A DNA stretch of 64,000 nucleotides from Botrytis cinerea B05.10. Its lineage: Eukaryota > Ascomycota > Leotiomycetes > Helotiales > Sclerotiniaceae. A program made the translations under genes and the position numbers. Under the pieces are notes generated by a model. That model was not told the origin of the DNA. It was given only the letters and a program-made list of their open reading frames with translations, and did no database searches. Shown piece after piece: positions 13,223-25,751 of the stretch (its first letter is position 1; every line of letters begins with the position of its first letter). Location of the stretch: positions 1,674,001 through 1,738,000 of the forward strand of contig NC_037322.1 of NCBI RefSeq assembly GCF_000143535.2, written 5' to 3'.

Positions 13223-13755
13223 TGAGAGGAGGATATTTGTTTGAGGCTCAGAGAAGATACTAAATAGACGGGAATGATGTGAAAATGGGGAAATAGAAAT
13301 GATACATTTGCAAAAGAATACACTGGTTTCAAACGTAAATACAGTGGGGTTTGACATCTATGCTAGGACTGTTGACCACAAATGATGGTTGCTAGCTCGG
13401 GAAGGCTAACATGGCAGATGTCATATGCTCCCAACTTATTACTTGAAAAGCTATCTTGAGTTGTTAGACAAGCGTACGGAGAAATAGGAGAGGAAGGTGA
13501 GACTAAAGCTGTGAGTTTTGACGATGTGGTCAATGATGCCATGGCTCATCGTATCTCAATTTTGAATCTTGTATGTATGGTGATCCTGACGACCTTTCAT
13601 TCGAGCAGATTGATGCAGAATTATTTTTTATTTTTATTCTTAGAAAATGTTGATTCGTTATATAACGTCACTACTTGAGATATTCTACCTGTAAGCTTCT
13701 AACAATGTCAGGTTCTGGTTCTAGCCACTTGTCTATCAACATTTCGCGTTGATCA
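13223..13755. other. Intergenic, no supported gene
   Basis: About 530 bp between the hydrolase relic and the 3' end of the GMC oxidoreductase gene. It is AT-rich and I see no coding signal or RNA gene. Confidence 0.4.
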
Positions 13756-15882
13756 TCATTGATCCTCTACAATAAACTCGACTCCTCTCTCTGCAATCGC
13801 ATATACCAAACTCTGCAAATTCCCTCTCACCAACAGTGGGAAAACACTAGCATCAATCACTCTTAGTCTTTGGACACCATGTACTCTGAATTTCTCATCA
13901 ACTACCCCACCCTTGCTCACAGGTAGCATAGAACAAGTACCAATAGGGTGGAATTCAGACTGCAGGTTTGCTTTGATGAACGCTTCAATGTTGGTTTCAT
14001 TGAGGGGGTAATAGCCAGGCTGATAGATAGTGCCGTTTCCTTGAAGGTAGGTGGAGAGTGGAGAGGTTGAGGCAAGGGATTGGAGGTGATACGCGACGGC
14101 GGTGAGTACAGTGAGATCGAAGGGATGAGAAAGATAATTGGGGTCAAGTGTCGGGTAGACTGACGGAGAAGAGGAGGATATGTGAGTGGAGCCGCGGGAA
14201 AACGGGTGTTCGAGAACACCCAGGAGACTGAGGAAGTTGCCAGGTGAGGAAGTGAGGAAAAGCTGAGACGAGTCGTTGGACTTGAGAGGGGACATTCCAC
14301 CACTTACAGTGAGTCTATGACAGTGTGTTAGTTGAAGGGTCGAGGGGACCCGGCAGCCTATACATACCAGGTCTTTCAGTGGGGCAACTTAATAATTATC
14401 TGCTGGCAAAAAAAAACATTCTTATTGAAAGCTCACTCACTCTTGTGTAATTGCTTCACTAGAAAAATATTTCGCTTGCAGCTCATATTGCTCCTTTAAT
14501 CCAGGAGTGAGAGCATTTGAAAAGTTTGCAGGTGGTCTCAGGTCCCCGCAACCAATCTGTGGACAAGATAAAAGTCCGGAACTTGCACCTGTGGTAGCAA
14601 GGGGGCCAGTAGTATTGGCAACATATTCTTCATATGCAGCATCGAAGAATGCAGGGTCTGTGAGATTGTCTAAGGTGGTTATACCAGGATTGACTTTGAA
14701 GCTGAGAAGTTTTGTTAGACATGGCGTTAAAAAGCGGCGGATTTAGATGCCTTACCCAATGGGGACGTAAACACGATCTTGTAAGTTCTCGCCCACATTG
14801 CTATTGTTCACAAAAACTTTGATTCCTCGCTTCTGGAGAATATTCGGATCTCCAATGCCTGATAGCTCAAGGACTTGGGGACTTCCGATTGAGCCCGCAG
14901 ATAAGATTACTTCTTTGTTTGCATGAGCAATAGTTCCATTTGAAAACTGCACGCCGTTTGCTGTGACTATATCACGACTTTTTTCAAGTATTAACTTTTC
15001 CACAAGTGCTCCAGTGATGACTTTCAAATTCGGTCGCTTCGAAGCAGGAAGATAATATGCGGTTGCAGCATAACTTCTCTTTCTACCATCCAGGTCCAAG
15101 GTTAAGAGATTGGTATATCCTCCTAAAGCTAAACCATCTCTCGGATCACTTTTCACTTCTAACCCAAGAGCTTGAAAAGTTCTAGGCCACGCTTCATCTA
15201 TTGGGCCATAGATATCCGGAAATATGTTAAGAATCGGTCCATTGTCACCATGCATAGTTGGAACAATACTTTCAGTGTGTAAATCCTGCTCAACGACACC
15301 TGAAGGTGAAACAAATTGCTCGGAGCGCTTGAAAAATGGATCTAGGGCTTTCCATGACCAATTCGCGTTTCCAAGCTCTCCCCAGCTATTGATATCTTGC
15401 TGAGAGGCATGTGTCCAATAAAGGAAGTTTATAGCACTAGAACCTCCAAGTTGTTTGCCTCTTGGATGGGCTATAACTTGATTGTTGGCGTGTATCTTTG
15501 AAAGTTGTCAACTCGTACGCTTCGTGAGAGAAGATGATATGTAACCTACCTGGGGAACAGTTTTGTAGTTCCAGTCATACTCAGGATTACCATACATGCC
15601 GGTATATAAACCAGGTGCAAGTACATTAATATCACTTGAGTGATCAGTCCCAGCTTCTAGAACAAGCACAGAAGTTTGGGGATCTTCACTCAGACGACTT
15701 GCTATTGTTAGGCCGGCTGTACCGCCTCCAATTATGCTAGAAGGGGTCAATTTACATGACGATGGGGAAAGACTTCCTGTAACTCACACGTAGTCATAAC
15801 TTTGGACTGACTGGGAAGTGGTAGCAGTGGAGAGGAGTACCTGAAAGCAAAATAACTTCAAAAATGACCGGCGAGCTGCCAT
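13756..15882 (-). CDS. Secreted GMC-family FAD oxidoreductase
   Basis: Glucose-methanol-choline oxidoreductase that oxidises an alcohol or sugar using FAD; the substrate cannot be read from sequence. Exons on the reverse strand: 15882-15788, 15736-15550, 15495-14756, 14701-14441 and 14314-13756, giving 613 aa, the usual family size. The chosen ATG gives a signal peptide (basic MAARR, then a hydrophobic FLKLFCFQVLL stretch), followed by YDYVIIGGGTAGL, the FAD-binding motif at about 31-41. An in-frame ATG at 15966 would bury the signal peptide. GMC signature 2 (GSPQVLELSGIG) is at about 298-309. The catalytic His is in SEFHPIGTCSML (about residue 550). The second active-site position, in RGNLQS, is Asn 593 and not His. 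The fourth intron (126 nt) is longer than the other three (51-54 nt). Confidence 0.9.
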
Positions 15883-16608
15883 TGCATCAATAGGAACATT
15901 CAAGATAATCCAGTACATTGAGTGAGATATCTGAACTTTTGCACCCCTACATACACTTATACTCACTATTTCAGACCATGCTGCTTAGCACGGTTTGTAA
16001 TCAATGATACCACCAACTTGATACTTGGCGTGTGTTTAGGTGCAGCTGAAGCTTGGAAGAATGTAATGTAATCAGAAAATAACTATCCGCAAGTCAGGTT
16101 ACGGCAATCCGTAACAAAACAAGACAAGACATCAGATACCCCTGGCAGAAAGGAACGCCTAGGTAGACCATTTTAGGATGTTATACTCGTCAAACCAGTC
16201 ATACTGTTTGTGTTCGTAACCTGAGAACTACTGCAGGCCGAACATGGACTCCATGTATCATGATTACTAACATGATGATTGAGCAGATCTTGATCAAATA
16301 TACAAACGCCATGTAATAAGTTCAAGCCGTCTGATATGATTACCTGCCATCCTTTTCGGGAGGATCAGAATCAATAGTTACGGCGATGAATTGGATGGTG
16401 AGACATTTGGGCATGAAAAGGTTTAGTTGTTGTATCACGGAAGGCTGACCGACAGCCTCGAGCCGACTTGGTTTGATTGGCTGAGCGATCAATTTTGACT
16501 CATACGAAATTCGGTGCCCGCCCCTCGTTTCGACCCCGCCAAATTTATGTCCACAGGAAACTCCTTCCAACATTCTCGAGTCTCTCCATAACTCAAACAC
16601 AAGCAAAT
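15883..16608. promoter_or_regulatory. Divergent promoter region, GMC oxidoreductase and isoleucyl-tRNA synthetase
   Basis: This 726-bp stretch separates two divergently transcribed start codons, so it must contain both promoters. There is no clear TATA box. One CCTAGGTA palindrome lies at 16158-16165. A 93-codon antisense frame overlaps the synthetase start and is treated as chance. Confidence 0.5.
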
Positions 16609-19600
16609 ATGGATTTTCCAAGAGAAGAAGAAGAAGTTCTTAAAAAGTGGAAGGAGATTAACGCTTTCGAGCGTCAACTCGAGTAAGTCAACTTGCAACG
16701 AGTGTAAACAAGATCAATATGTCCTGACCTTGTTTATTGCAATTATAGACTCTCTGAGGGAAAGCCTCGATATACCTTTTACGATGGACCTCCTTTCGCG
16801 ACTGGTTTACCTCATTATGGTCACTTGCTCGCATCTACCATCAAGGATATTATCCCTCGATACTGGTCAATGAAAGGCTATCATGTTGAGAGACGTTTTG
16901 GATGGGACACACACGGCTTGCCGATTGAACACGAGATTGACAAAAAGTTTGGCATTTCTGGAAAGGATGCTGTCATGAAGATGGGACTGGCAAAATACAA
17001 TGAAGAGTGTAGAGCTATTGTTATGCGATATTCGTCGGAATGGCGTACGACAATCGACCGATTAGGCCGTTGGATCGATTTTGATAATGACTACAAGGTA
17101 GGTCTTCATAGAAGGGGACTGGCATCTTCAGGCTGACAATTTTAGACAATGGACCCCAAGTTCATGGAATCAGAGTGGTGGGTATTTAGTGAAATCTTCA
17201 AGAAGGGATCTGTTTACCAAGGCTACCGAGTTATGCCATACTCGACAGTTCTCACCACAGCTTTGAGTAATTTCGAAGCAAACCAAAACTACCAAGATGT
17301 CACTGATCCTGCAGTCGTTGTATCTTTCCCATTATTGAAGGACCCCTCAACATGTCTTTTGGCATGGACAACTACTCCCTGGACTCTTCCATCGCACACC
17401 GGTTTAGCCGCGCATCCGGATTTCGAGTACGTCAAAATTCACGACGAAGTCTCAGGAAAGAACTATATTTTGTTGGAGAAACTACTCGGTACATTATACA
17501 AGGACCCTAAGAAAGCCAAGTTCAAGATTGTGGAAAAGATCAAGGGTAAAGATATGCTTGGTTGGCAATATGAGCCACTTTTCGACTATTTCTATGAAGA
17601 ATTCAAAGAGCATGGCTTCAAAGTCTTGAATGCTGCATACGTCACCGACGACAGTGGTGTTGGTATTGTTCATCAAGCACCAGCTTTCGGAGAGGAAGAT
17701 TACAATGTCGCAATGGAAGCCGGCATCATCAATGAGCAGCGACCAGCTCCATGTCCAATCAATGAGAGCGGCCACTTTACCGAGCAAGTTCGGGATTTTG
17801 CTGGTCTACATGTTAAAGCCGCCGACAAAGCCATCATTAAATATTTGAAGGGGACCGGGCGTCTGGTTGTTGAATCCTCTATCAAGCATAGTTATCCTAT
17901 GTGCCCACGATCAGACACCCCATTGATCTACCGAGTTGTTCCTTCTTGGTTCATCAGAATTCCCGAAATTGTTCCTGATATGTTGAAGAATATTGAAGGC
18001 TCGCACTGGACTCCATCCTTCGTCAAGGAAAAGCGTTTCGCTAGTTGGATCGAAAACGCCCGCGACTGGAATGTTTCGAGAAACAGATATTGGGGAACTC
18101 CAATCCCAATCTGGGTCAGTGACGACTATGAGGAGAAGGTATGCATCAGTAGTATCGCCGAGTTGAAGGAGCTCAGTGGCTATGAAGGCGAAATTACAGA
18201 CCTCCACAGAGATAAGATTGATCACATCACCATTCCAAGTAAGCAGGGTAAAGGTCAACTCAAACGTATTGAGGAGGTCTTTGATTGTTGGTTTGAGTCT
18301 GGCAGTATGCCATATGCCAGTCAACATTATCCATTCGAGAACAAGGATAAATTTGAGCAATCTTTCCCTGGTGATTTCATTGCGGAAGGCCTTGATCAAA
18401 CTAGAGGATGGTTCTACACCCTTCTTGTCTTGGGCACACATTTATTCGGCGTTTCGCCCTTTAAGAACTGTGTTGTCAACGGAATTGTGCTTGCAGAAGA
18501 TGGTAAGAAGATGTCAAAACGCCTGAAGAATTATCCTGACCCTGGCATTGTCATGGACAAATATGGTTCTGATGCTTTGCGTTTGTATCTTATCAATTCC
18601 CCAGTTGTAAGAGCCGAGCCATTGCGTTTTAAGGAAGCTGGAGTTAAGGAAGTTGTGAGCAAAGTTCTATTGCCTTTGTGGAACAGTTACAAGTTCTTTG
18701 AAGGACAGGTAGCATTATTAAAGAAGATGGAGAATGTTGATTATGTCTTCGATCCTACTGCCGAAGCTACTAACACCAATGTTATGGATCGATGGATTCT
18801 TGCTAGTTGTCAGAGTCTTCTGAAGTTTGTCAACCAGGAGATGGCAGGTGAGTTGACTCTTCAAATTTTTCTTCTGTGGGTGATGATTAATAAATTCAGG
18901 TTACCGTCTCTACACTGTTGTTCCCAGATTACTGGATCTCATTGATAATACCACAAATTGGTACATTCGTTTCAATCGTAGACGCCTAAAGGGTGAATCT
19001 GGTCTAAACGACACTAAGCACGCACTCAACACCCTCTTCGAAGTCCTCTTTACCTTAACAAGAGGACTTGCTCCATTCACACCATTCCTCACAGACAACA
19101 TTTATCAACGTCTGTTACCTCACATTCCTAAGGAGTTGCAAGCTGAGGATCCACGAAGTGTACACTTTTTAGCTTTCCCAGATGTGAGAGAGGAACTCTT
19201 TGATGTAGATGTTGAGCGTCGTGTAGGTCGCATGCAACGTGTTATTGAGCTGGGCAGAGTTTCCAGAGAGCGTCGTACCATTGGTCTCAAGACTCCTCTG
19301 AAAACCTTGATTGTCATCCACCACGACCCAGTTTACCTTGAAGATGTCCGTTCGTTGGAAGGCTACATTACTGAGGAGCTCAACATCAGAGAACTTATCC
19401 TCACCTCGGATGAAGCGAAGTACAACGTACAATACAGTGTCAATGCTGATTGGCCAGTCCTTGGTAAGAAGTTGAAGAAGGAAGTGCAGAAGGTCAAGAA
19501 GGCTTTGCCAGGATTGACTAGTGAGCAAGTTCACAACTATGTGTTGGAAAAATCAATTGTCGTTGATGGTATCAAGCTCGAAGAGGGTGATTTGGTTGTC

Positions 19601-19984
19601 AAGCGAGGCCTCAAGGATGATGAATCCTCGAAGAACCTCGAGACTAATACAGATGAGGATGTTCTTACTATCTTAGATGTTGAACTTCATGCAGATCTTG
19701 CAGATGAAGCATTAGGCCGCGAGATCATCAATCGTGTGCAAAGATTGCGCAAGAAGGCTGGTCTTCAACCAACGGATGATATTAAGATGGAGTACAAGGT
19801 CTTAGAAGATCCTTCAAGCATTGGTCTACGTGAAGCTTTCACTAGTCAAGCACAGGCCATTGAAAAAGCATTGCGAAGACCTTTGAGCGAAGCAGAAGGA
19901 AGTGCAGCAGAAGAGAGTGTCATTCTGGAAGAGGAGCAGGAGATCCAAAAAGCTACATTTTCGCTTAGGTTGTTGAAGTTATGA
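16609..19984 (+). CDS. ils1: Isoleucyl-tRNA synthetase, cytoplasmic
   Basis: Class I aminoacyl-tRNA synthetase that charges tRNA-Ile for cytosolic translation. Four exons: 16609-16682, 16749-17097, 17146-18847 and 18900-19984, giving 1069 aa, close to yeast Ils1 (about 1072). The HIGH motif is HYGH at residues 47-50, after [12 protein letters not shown]. The editing (CP1) domain includes the [13 protein letters not shown] motif. KMSKR is at 596-600 in [18 protein letters not shown]. The anticodon-binding region includes [16 protein letters not shown], spliced across the last intron. No mitochondrial presequence is visible, and the length and C-terminal extension match the eukaryotic cytosolic type. 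The start [14 protein letters not shown] is the normal family N-terminus. Confidence 0.97.
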
Positions 19985-20383
19985 TTTGATGTTTTATAGA
20001 AAAAAAAATCCGGGTATAAACAGACCATCTAGACACCTATCTTTCTAGCTAACAAGTACCTATTTTCACAAAAACATGAGTATCATTGCATAGGATGTGT
20101 TCATTTCATAAATTCGCGAAAGTCAGGCAAAATAACATGTTCATAAAAACGTGAAAATTAGTGTGACCCGAAGAATGTGTTTAGAATGATCTCAGTTGCT
20201 TGAGACGCCGAAAGGAGACAGTAGCATGATATTATGCTATGTACATACATTCAAACCTACGACATGAAACTTCATATACAGCGATGCATACGGGTACACA
20301 TTTAGTTGAACAAGATGACAGATAGTATACGGGTCTTGAATGAATTTAATTTCCTCTTCTAGAAATAGATGAACAACACTCCC
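19985..20383. other. Convergent 3' intergenic spacer
   Basis: A 400-bp AT-rich spacer between the convergent synthetase and twin-CX9C genes, presumably made of their 3' UTRs. I see no coding frame or RNA gene. Confidence 0.45.
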
Positions 20384-20911
20384 CTACTTCTTCTTCGCGG
20401 CAATCTGAATAATCATAAGTCATGAACAGTACTAGTGAAAATATGAGTTGGATGCACTTACCAAATAACAATCTTTCAATTTCATGAATTCAGTAAGACA
20501 TTTATCTTTGTGAACGGAATTGTAATCGGCTACTATGCATTTGCCGTATAGGGAGGCCTGTGGTTGGTGTTGTCAGTTTTCGCTGAGGGGGTGATGAGAG
20601 GGGCAGTAATAGGTCGTGGAGGCGAAAGTTTAAAGGTGCAAGGTACCAAGGGGGTTACCAGCGAAAAGGATAAAGGTAGGGGGTGAATGTATGATGGATG
20701 GGTGGTGGGTAATAATGGGGAGATTCAAGAGGCGAACGATGTATGTATGGAGGGGTAGGGTTTGAAGCGGGATGGATGTTGCAGGGCGAATCATGTGGAG
20801 CGGGATCCAAGTAGAAAGAAGAATCAAATCCAAACGCACCTCTGTAGAGCATTTGGCAACGGCTTGTGCAAACTTCTCAATGGGTCTTATTGGAGTTGTT
20901 CGTGGAGGCAT
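20384..20911 (-). CDS. Small twin-CX9C protein, NDUFAF8-like complex I assembly factor
   Basis: A 62-aa protein from three reverse-strand exons: 20911-20840 (24 codons), 20557-20462 (32 codons) and 20404-20384 (7 codons including stop). The translation starts MPPRTTPIRPIEKFAQAV and contains two CX9C motifs, C-STEASLYGK-C and C-LTEFMKLKD-C, separated by 14 residues, then ends IAAKKK. This is the coiled-coil-helix-coiled-coil-helix fold of intermembrane-space proteins oxidised by Mia40. The KFAQAVAKCSTEASLYGKC pattern resembles human NDUFAF8 (C17orf89), which supports complex I assembly with NDUFAF5; that function is inferred. Intron 1 is 282 nt, longer than the coding sequence. An in-frame upstream ATG exists, but the downstream one fits the family length. 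Confidence 0.85.
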
Positions 20912-21706
20912 GGCTTGTGAGGATATAAAATTGGGTTGTATTTGGTGACGATGATGGTGGTTGAGTGGTTGCGTGGTTGGTGAGTGAGGTGAGGCAAGAA
21001 AGTAGAAAAAGTAGCGAGGCACCAGTTACTTAGTGAAGACTGATATAGTAACAAGCCCTTGGACTTTTCCTAGTATCTGGGAAAGGTGCACCCCGTATTG
21101 TGATTCAATTGGTGATTGATATGCGTTGATGTTGTAGTGAAGACTAAAAATTATGATTTGTATTGATAGAGTTCAGATGGCATGATAATTCATCAGTACA
21201 GAGGACATGGTGAGACGAATAGAAGGAGTTACAAAGGACGGACTTCGATTTCCACGGATCCGATGATTAGTCACCTCGATAAGACATGTTATCGATCCAA
21301 TCAAAAGTACGGCCGTCGAGATTCGCCAAATTTAGCGTGAGATACAAGGATCCGCTAGCCTCGATTAGCGCCTGAAAGCTTCAACACCAAAAGTCGACCG
21401 GGAAACTTTATTCTCGTCGCGTCCGACAATTCCATTTCATACTTTCCACCACCCAAAGTCGCGAAATCATGTTCCTCTCTTCAGCGCGCGTCGTCCATCC
21501 ACAAATTCAGATATCAAAAGCTTCAAAGAAGTTCTCCAATTCCAATTCTCATTCCCGTTCCCAGTTCAATTGCTGTATACCCCTGCTGTACCTTTCTCTT
21601 CACGATTTCCGCTTTTGATTGCTGTTTTATCGCCGAGACGCGATACTGTATGTACAAATTATAACAATCCTACTTTCCCACGTATATGCCCTTTTGATAA
21701 GGCCCC
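20912..21706. promoter_or_regulatory. Divergent promoter region, twin-CX9C gene and sfi1
   Basis: About 800 bp between two divergent start codons. No coding frame is supported and no distinct regulatory motif is recognised. Confidence 0.45.
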
Positions 21707-24700
21707 ATGTCTCCTTTGTCACTTCCGTCCCTGTATGACGGCGGTCAATCATACAGTTGGACAACCACCACTGATGAACCATATTATACTGATGATGGTG
21801 TGTTTCAGTTCAATTGAACATGCGCAATGATGAATGCTAACATGTTTCATAGATTTGGTTATCTTACATGATATCGTTGTTCGCGCACAACATATCTTGC
21901 CCACTCTACCTCCGAAGGATAGACTCCCCACCTTAGCACTCGCAAAAGCATACTATGAATTCCTTCCTGATCTTGGAATTCATCCCGATCATGACAGTCG
22001 ATACTTCAGGTTCATATTCAAAATTGGTGCCACTGGCGAATTCACTGGCACACTCTTCGACAAATTCGAAGAATGTTTGGCCAAAAGGGGCATTACTCTC
22101 GAATTCGACTACAATACTCATGACTATCTACGTAGTAATAAAGCTACTTCTCAAGATGTCGCAGACAATAAAGAAAGTGACACTCTCTATAACGATGAAA
22201 ATGATTCACCATTACCACGACGCAATTCAGAGACAGGCGTCTTGGATCTGGAGATTGCCGCTCAGGCACAAGCTCCACCACAAGAGCCAAAACATAAAAG
22301 GAATAAATCAGTCTCCCCTCTACCTCTCGGGCCTACCACACCCGCAAAATTAAATGAACTGAAGAGCTTCATTTCGGAAGCTACTCGCGCACCATCTCCG
22401 GAACCTATCCCAGAACCTACACCGCAACCACCTAGAACCACCCAAAAAGGGCGCGAAGAACGTGGATTAAACAACGTCAGAAATTGGCTCGAAGCCAGTG
22501 AGGACGGGTCGCCTCGCAGTCAGAGCAGATCAATTTCTGCACATGGCAGCATTCGCTCAATTAATCGAGACCCAGAGAGAGTTGCCCCAAGGGATCGCCC
22601 ATCTGGTCGCATTCCTATAAATAACATTACATACGAAGATCAAGACATCAACGACGAGTTGACCACCCCTTCGGAAGCTGAAGAACATGAAGCGCAAAAA
22701 GCCGAAGAACAAGAAGTCGAGGAGCAAAAGGTCGAAGAGCTCGAATCTGACGACGAAGATGACGAAGAGCAATTTTATGACTCCTTTGAGGAGTTAGAAG
22801 AGGAAGAGAACGACGAGGAATTCTACGACTCCAGCGAAGTATTCGATTTAAATGACCCATGGGTTCGACACGTAATTAAACAAAATAAAAGAGCGAAAAT
22901 CATCAGGACACATGATTTGCTGATCAGAAAGCTACTCTCGTGGCGAGACCAAGCAAGAGAACGCCTAGATCAAAAAGCGAAGCTGAATGCTATTGCTATG
23001 AAGCACGACAACGGCGCCTTGAAAGAACAGGCCCTGTCTGGCTGGGTCGAAAAAGCTCGCGCAAAGAAAATTCAACGATTGCTCCTGGAAGCCCAGGCGC
23101 AACAACGACGACGTCTTCAGGAAGAGCAAGAGGAACAACAACGCCTCCAAGAAGAGCAAGGGAAGCAACAACCTGCTCATCAAGCTCAATTGGAAGCTGA
23201 AAAGGCTGAACCGAAAGCTATCCCAATGAAGAATAACAACAATACTCTGAAGGAGCAAGCATTATCTGGCTGGCTGGAAAAAATCCGTGCCAAAAAAGCA
23301 GAAAAGTCACTCCTAGAAGCTCAGGCACAGCAACAACAACGTTTTCACGAGGAGCAAGAGGAGCAACAACGCCTTCAAGAGGAGCAAGAGAAGCAACAAC
23401 TCGCCCACCAAGCTCAATTAGAAGCCAAAAAAGCTGAACCGAAAGCTGTTTCAATGAAGAGTAACAACAATGCTCTGAAGGAGCAAGCATTATCTGGCTG
23501 GCTGGAAAAAATCCGTGCCAAAAAAGCAGAAAAGCTACTCCTAGAAGCTCAGGCGCAGCAAAAACAACGCCTCGATGAACAAGAGAGGCAAGAACTTGCC
23601 TATCAGGCTCAACTGGAGGCTGAGCAGAAACTTCATGAACAAAGAATACATGAAGCTCAACAAGCAAAGCTTTACAAAGCTCAGAAAGATGCCGAAAAAG
23701 CGCGCCAGGCTGAGTTGGAAGCTGAGAGAGCTGAATTAGAATTTGAGCAGAAGTTTCGGGCGAAGGGAAAGAAATTCGCAAGGATCGGATTAAGAGCCGT
23801 CTCGTGCAGAAATGATCATCTCAAGAAGAAAGCTTTCACTCATTGGTTGGCGATAGCTCAAGACAAAGTTGAAGCCACAAAAGCCGCAGAGAGACAAATG
23901 ATGAGGTCACGTACTTTTAAGGCCTGGAAGTCTCACACGAAGGAGACTGAGGAGAAAGTTCAACTGGGCGAGGAAAAGGCTCGACAAGTCCAACTGAAAA
24001 AATTCCTCGAAAAATGGAAAGCAAAGAAGCTGAAAATTGATGTGGATGCAGAGGAAGCTGCTGAAGTTGACAAGTGCAACATGCTTGAGCGAGTCTTTTC
24101 GAAAATGGCTGAGAAGAAAAAAGTAAAAGATTTTACCAAAGAAGTCGAGCAAAAGAATAAGCAACGGGCTTTGTCGACATGGGTAGAAAAGGCACAAGCT
24201 GTGGCCGAAGCCACTCAGCTAGCAGATGACGAGAATTTATTGAAAGCGGTCGAGAAGACCATGAAAACTTGGAAACAGAAGACGGTAAAACAAGTTGCAC
24301 TCAACCAGGAAGCCGAGATGATTGCCGAAACGAAGAAAAAAGCCGATTCTATGTATAAATGGCACCGCGAAGCTCAGGCAGCCCCTGCCAGAAGAAGGGT
24401 ACAGGGTGGTCACAATGCCGGTGTACTTAAAGGCGCTTTGCATAGTTGGAAAAAACGTGCTGAGAAAGAGAAACAAGCTGCGGAGATCGATCGTGCCAAG
24501 ATTCTCCGCGAAGCATTTACCAAATGGCGACATCAAACAAGGGCGAAGATCTCACAGGCCATTTCAGAAGGCCGTGCTGTAGCAAAAGCCTTCAAAATTT
24601 GGGAATTAAAGACAAAGTTGAAAGGCGCAGAGGCACAGAGAGAGGAAGATGTCAAGTTTGCATGCTTGGAAGTCTGGTTCGATAGGGCTCAGGATACACG

Positions 24701-25751
24701 AAGCAGACGCTGGGAGCGAGAAGAGACGGCTCGACGGTACGACAACACAAACCTAGCAACGTCTGTCCTTAAATGCTGGTATGCAAGAATGGACGAAAAG
24801 GCCGAATTTGAAGCCCAAGCGGCGGAACTTCAAGCTCCACGAATTCTAGGTGAATGTTTCGATTCTATGCGCGAAAAAGTCAAAAAAATCGCCATAGACA
24901 ATAAAACCGCTCGCGGATGCAGAAAATTCTTCTTGATGAGGACGGCTTTGTATGCGTGGCGAGACGCAACATTCAAGGCGAAACGAGAAAAGCGTAAGCA
25001 AGCATATATCAAAGTTCGAAGAAACAGAAAATACGCTATTGGAAGAAGATGGCTTTCTGTTTGGCGTGCCAAGGCACAAGAGAAAATGGCACTGAGCGAG
25101 CAGGCCAATCAGTTCGCCCAAGGTAAAACATACATCATAGGAATGGACAAGTTTGATCAGTGGAGAGCCCGAACGGATGAAGTAGCCGAATATGAACCCC
25201 TTTGGAAAGAGATGGTCACGAGGAAATTCTTCAATAGATGGAAGAATCGCACCGAGTCATTACAAGTGTTGAACATCGAGGCAACACTGGACCACCAGGA
25301 GCATAATCAATCTGAAGCGCTTCGAAAATGGAGATTGAAGGCGATTCAAGCAAAAGCTATGGCGAACACTGCAAAGGAAGTGCACGATAGGAGCACAAGG
25401 AAGGGACAGAGAAAAATGCTTCATCACTGGCAAAAACGAACTGCGAATCAGCGACCAATCGTGGAGGATGGCACACCTCCGGGAACTGAGACAGCAGAGA
25501 ATTGGTCGGATTTTGGAGAGGAAGTTGAGATGGATGAAATCACACGAAGGCTTTACGAGAAGCGGCCGGCTGTCGAGAAAAGACCGGTTGTCTTCAATCC
25601 AATAACCCCTGGATACATGGCTACGCCCTCTCGAAGAAGAGTTGCTGCATCTGTACGTTATCAATCTACAAGTGCAAGAGGGACATTGCAAACCCCTAGA
25701 ACTGCTCCGCTCAGGAGTAGGTTCAGCGAGTTTAGGAGCATCCGGGAATGA
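21707..25751 (+). CDS. sfi1: Sfi1-type spindle pole body / centrin-binding repeat protein
   Basis: Structural protein of the spindle-pole-body half-bridge; its long helix carries repeated centrin (Cdc31) binding sites and is needed for SPB duplication. Two exons: 21707-21797 and 21853-25751, giving 1329 aa. The start MSPLSLPSLYDG is read through a GTGTGT...CATAG intron into the conserved N-terminal domain (RAQHILPTLPPKDRLPT, then AYYEFLPDLGIHPDHDSRYFRF). An acidic disordered linker follows (about 220-380). From about residue 400 to 1230 there are many degenerate repeats with a central Trp after Leu/Phe/Ala (ALSGWLEKIRAKK, ALSTWVEKA, AFTKWRHQTRAK, ALYAWRDAT and so on), the Sfi1 signature. Three of these sit in near-identical 228-bp tandem copies between about 22990 and 23600. 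The C-terminus (TPGYMATPSRRR) resembles other fungal Sfi1 tails. Confidence 0.92.
22990..23600 (+). repeat. 228-bp in-frame tandem repeats inside sfi1
   Basis: Three successive blocks share the same order: an Asn-rich lead, then LKEQALSGW, then a basic helix, then a Gln/Glu-rich coil. The matching positions (23031, 23259 and 23487) are exactly 228 bp apart, which is 76 codons. Copies 2 and 3 are almost identical over the segment coding ALSGWLEKIRAKKAEK, while copy 1 has diverged; the third copy is cut short. Confidence 0.85.

Noticed and set aside
16340..16621. 93-codon reverse frame overlapping the isoleucyl-tRNA synthetase start
   Set aside because: No recognisable domain, and it overlaps a certain start codon; most likely chance.
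20630..21022. Longer frame extending the twin-CX9C gene upstream and through intron 1
   Set aside because: The upstream part is low-complexity His/Pro/Ser, and reading through the intron loses the second CX9C motif; splicing restores it.
23218..23781. Reverse-strand open frame of 187 codons inside sfi1
   Set aside because: It mirrors the forward Gln/Glu/Lys-rich repeats and has no independent homology.
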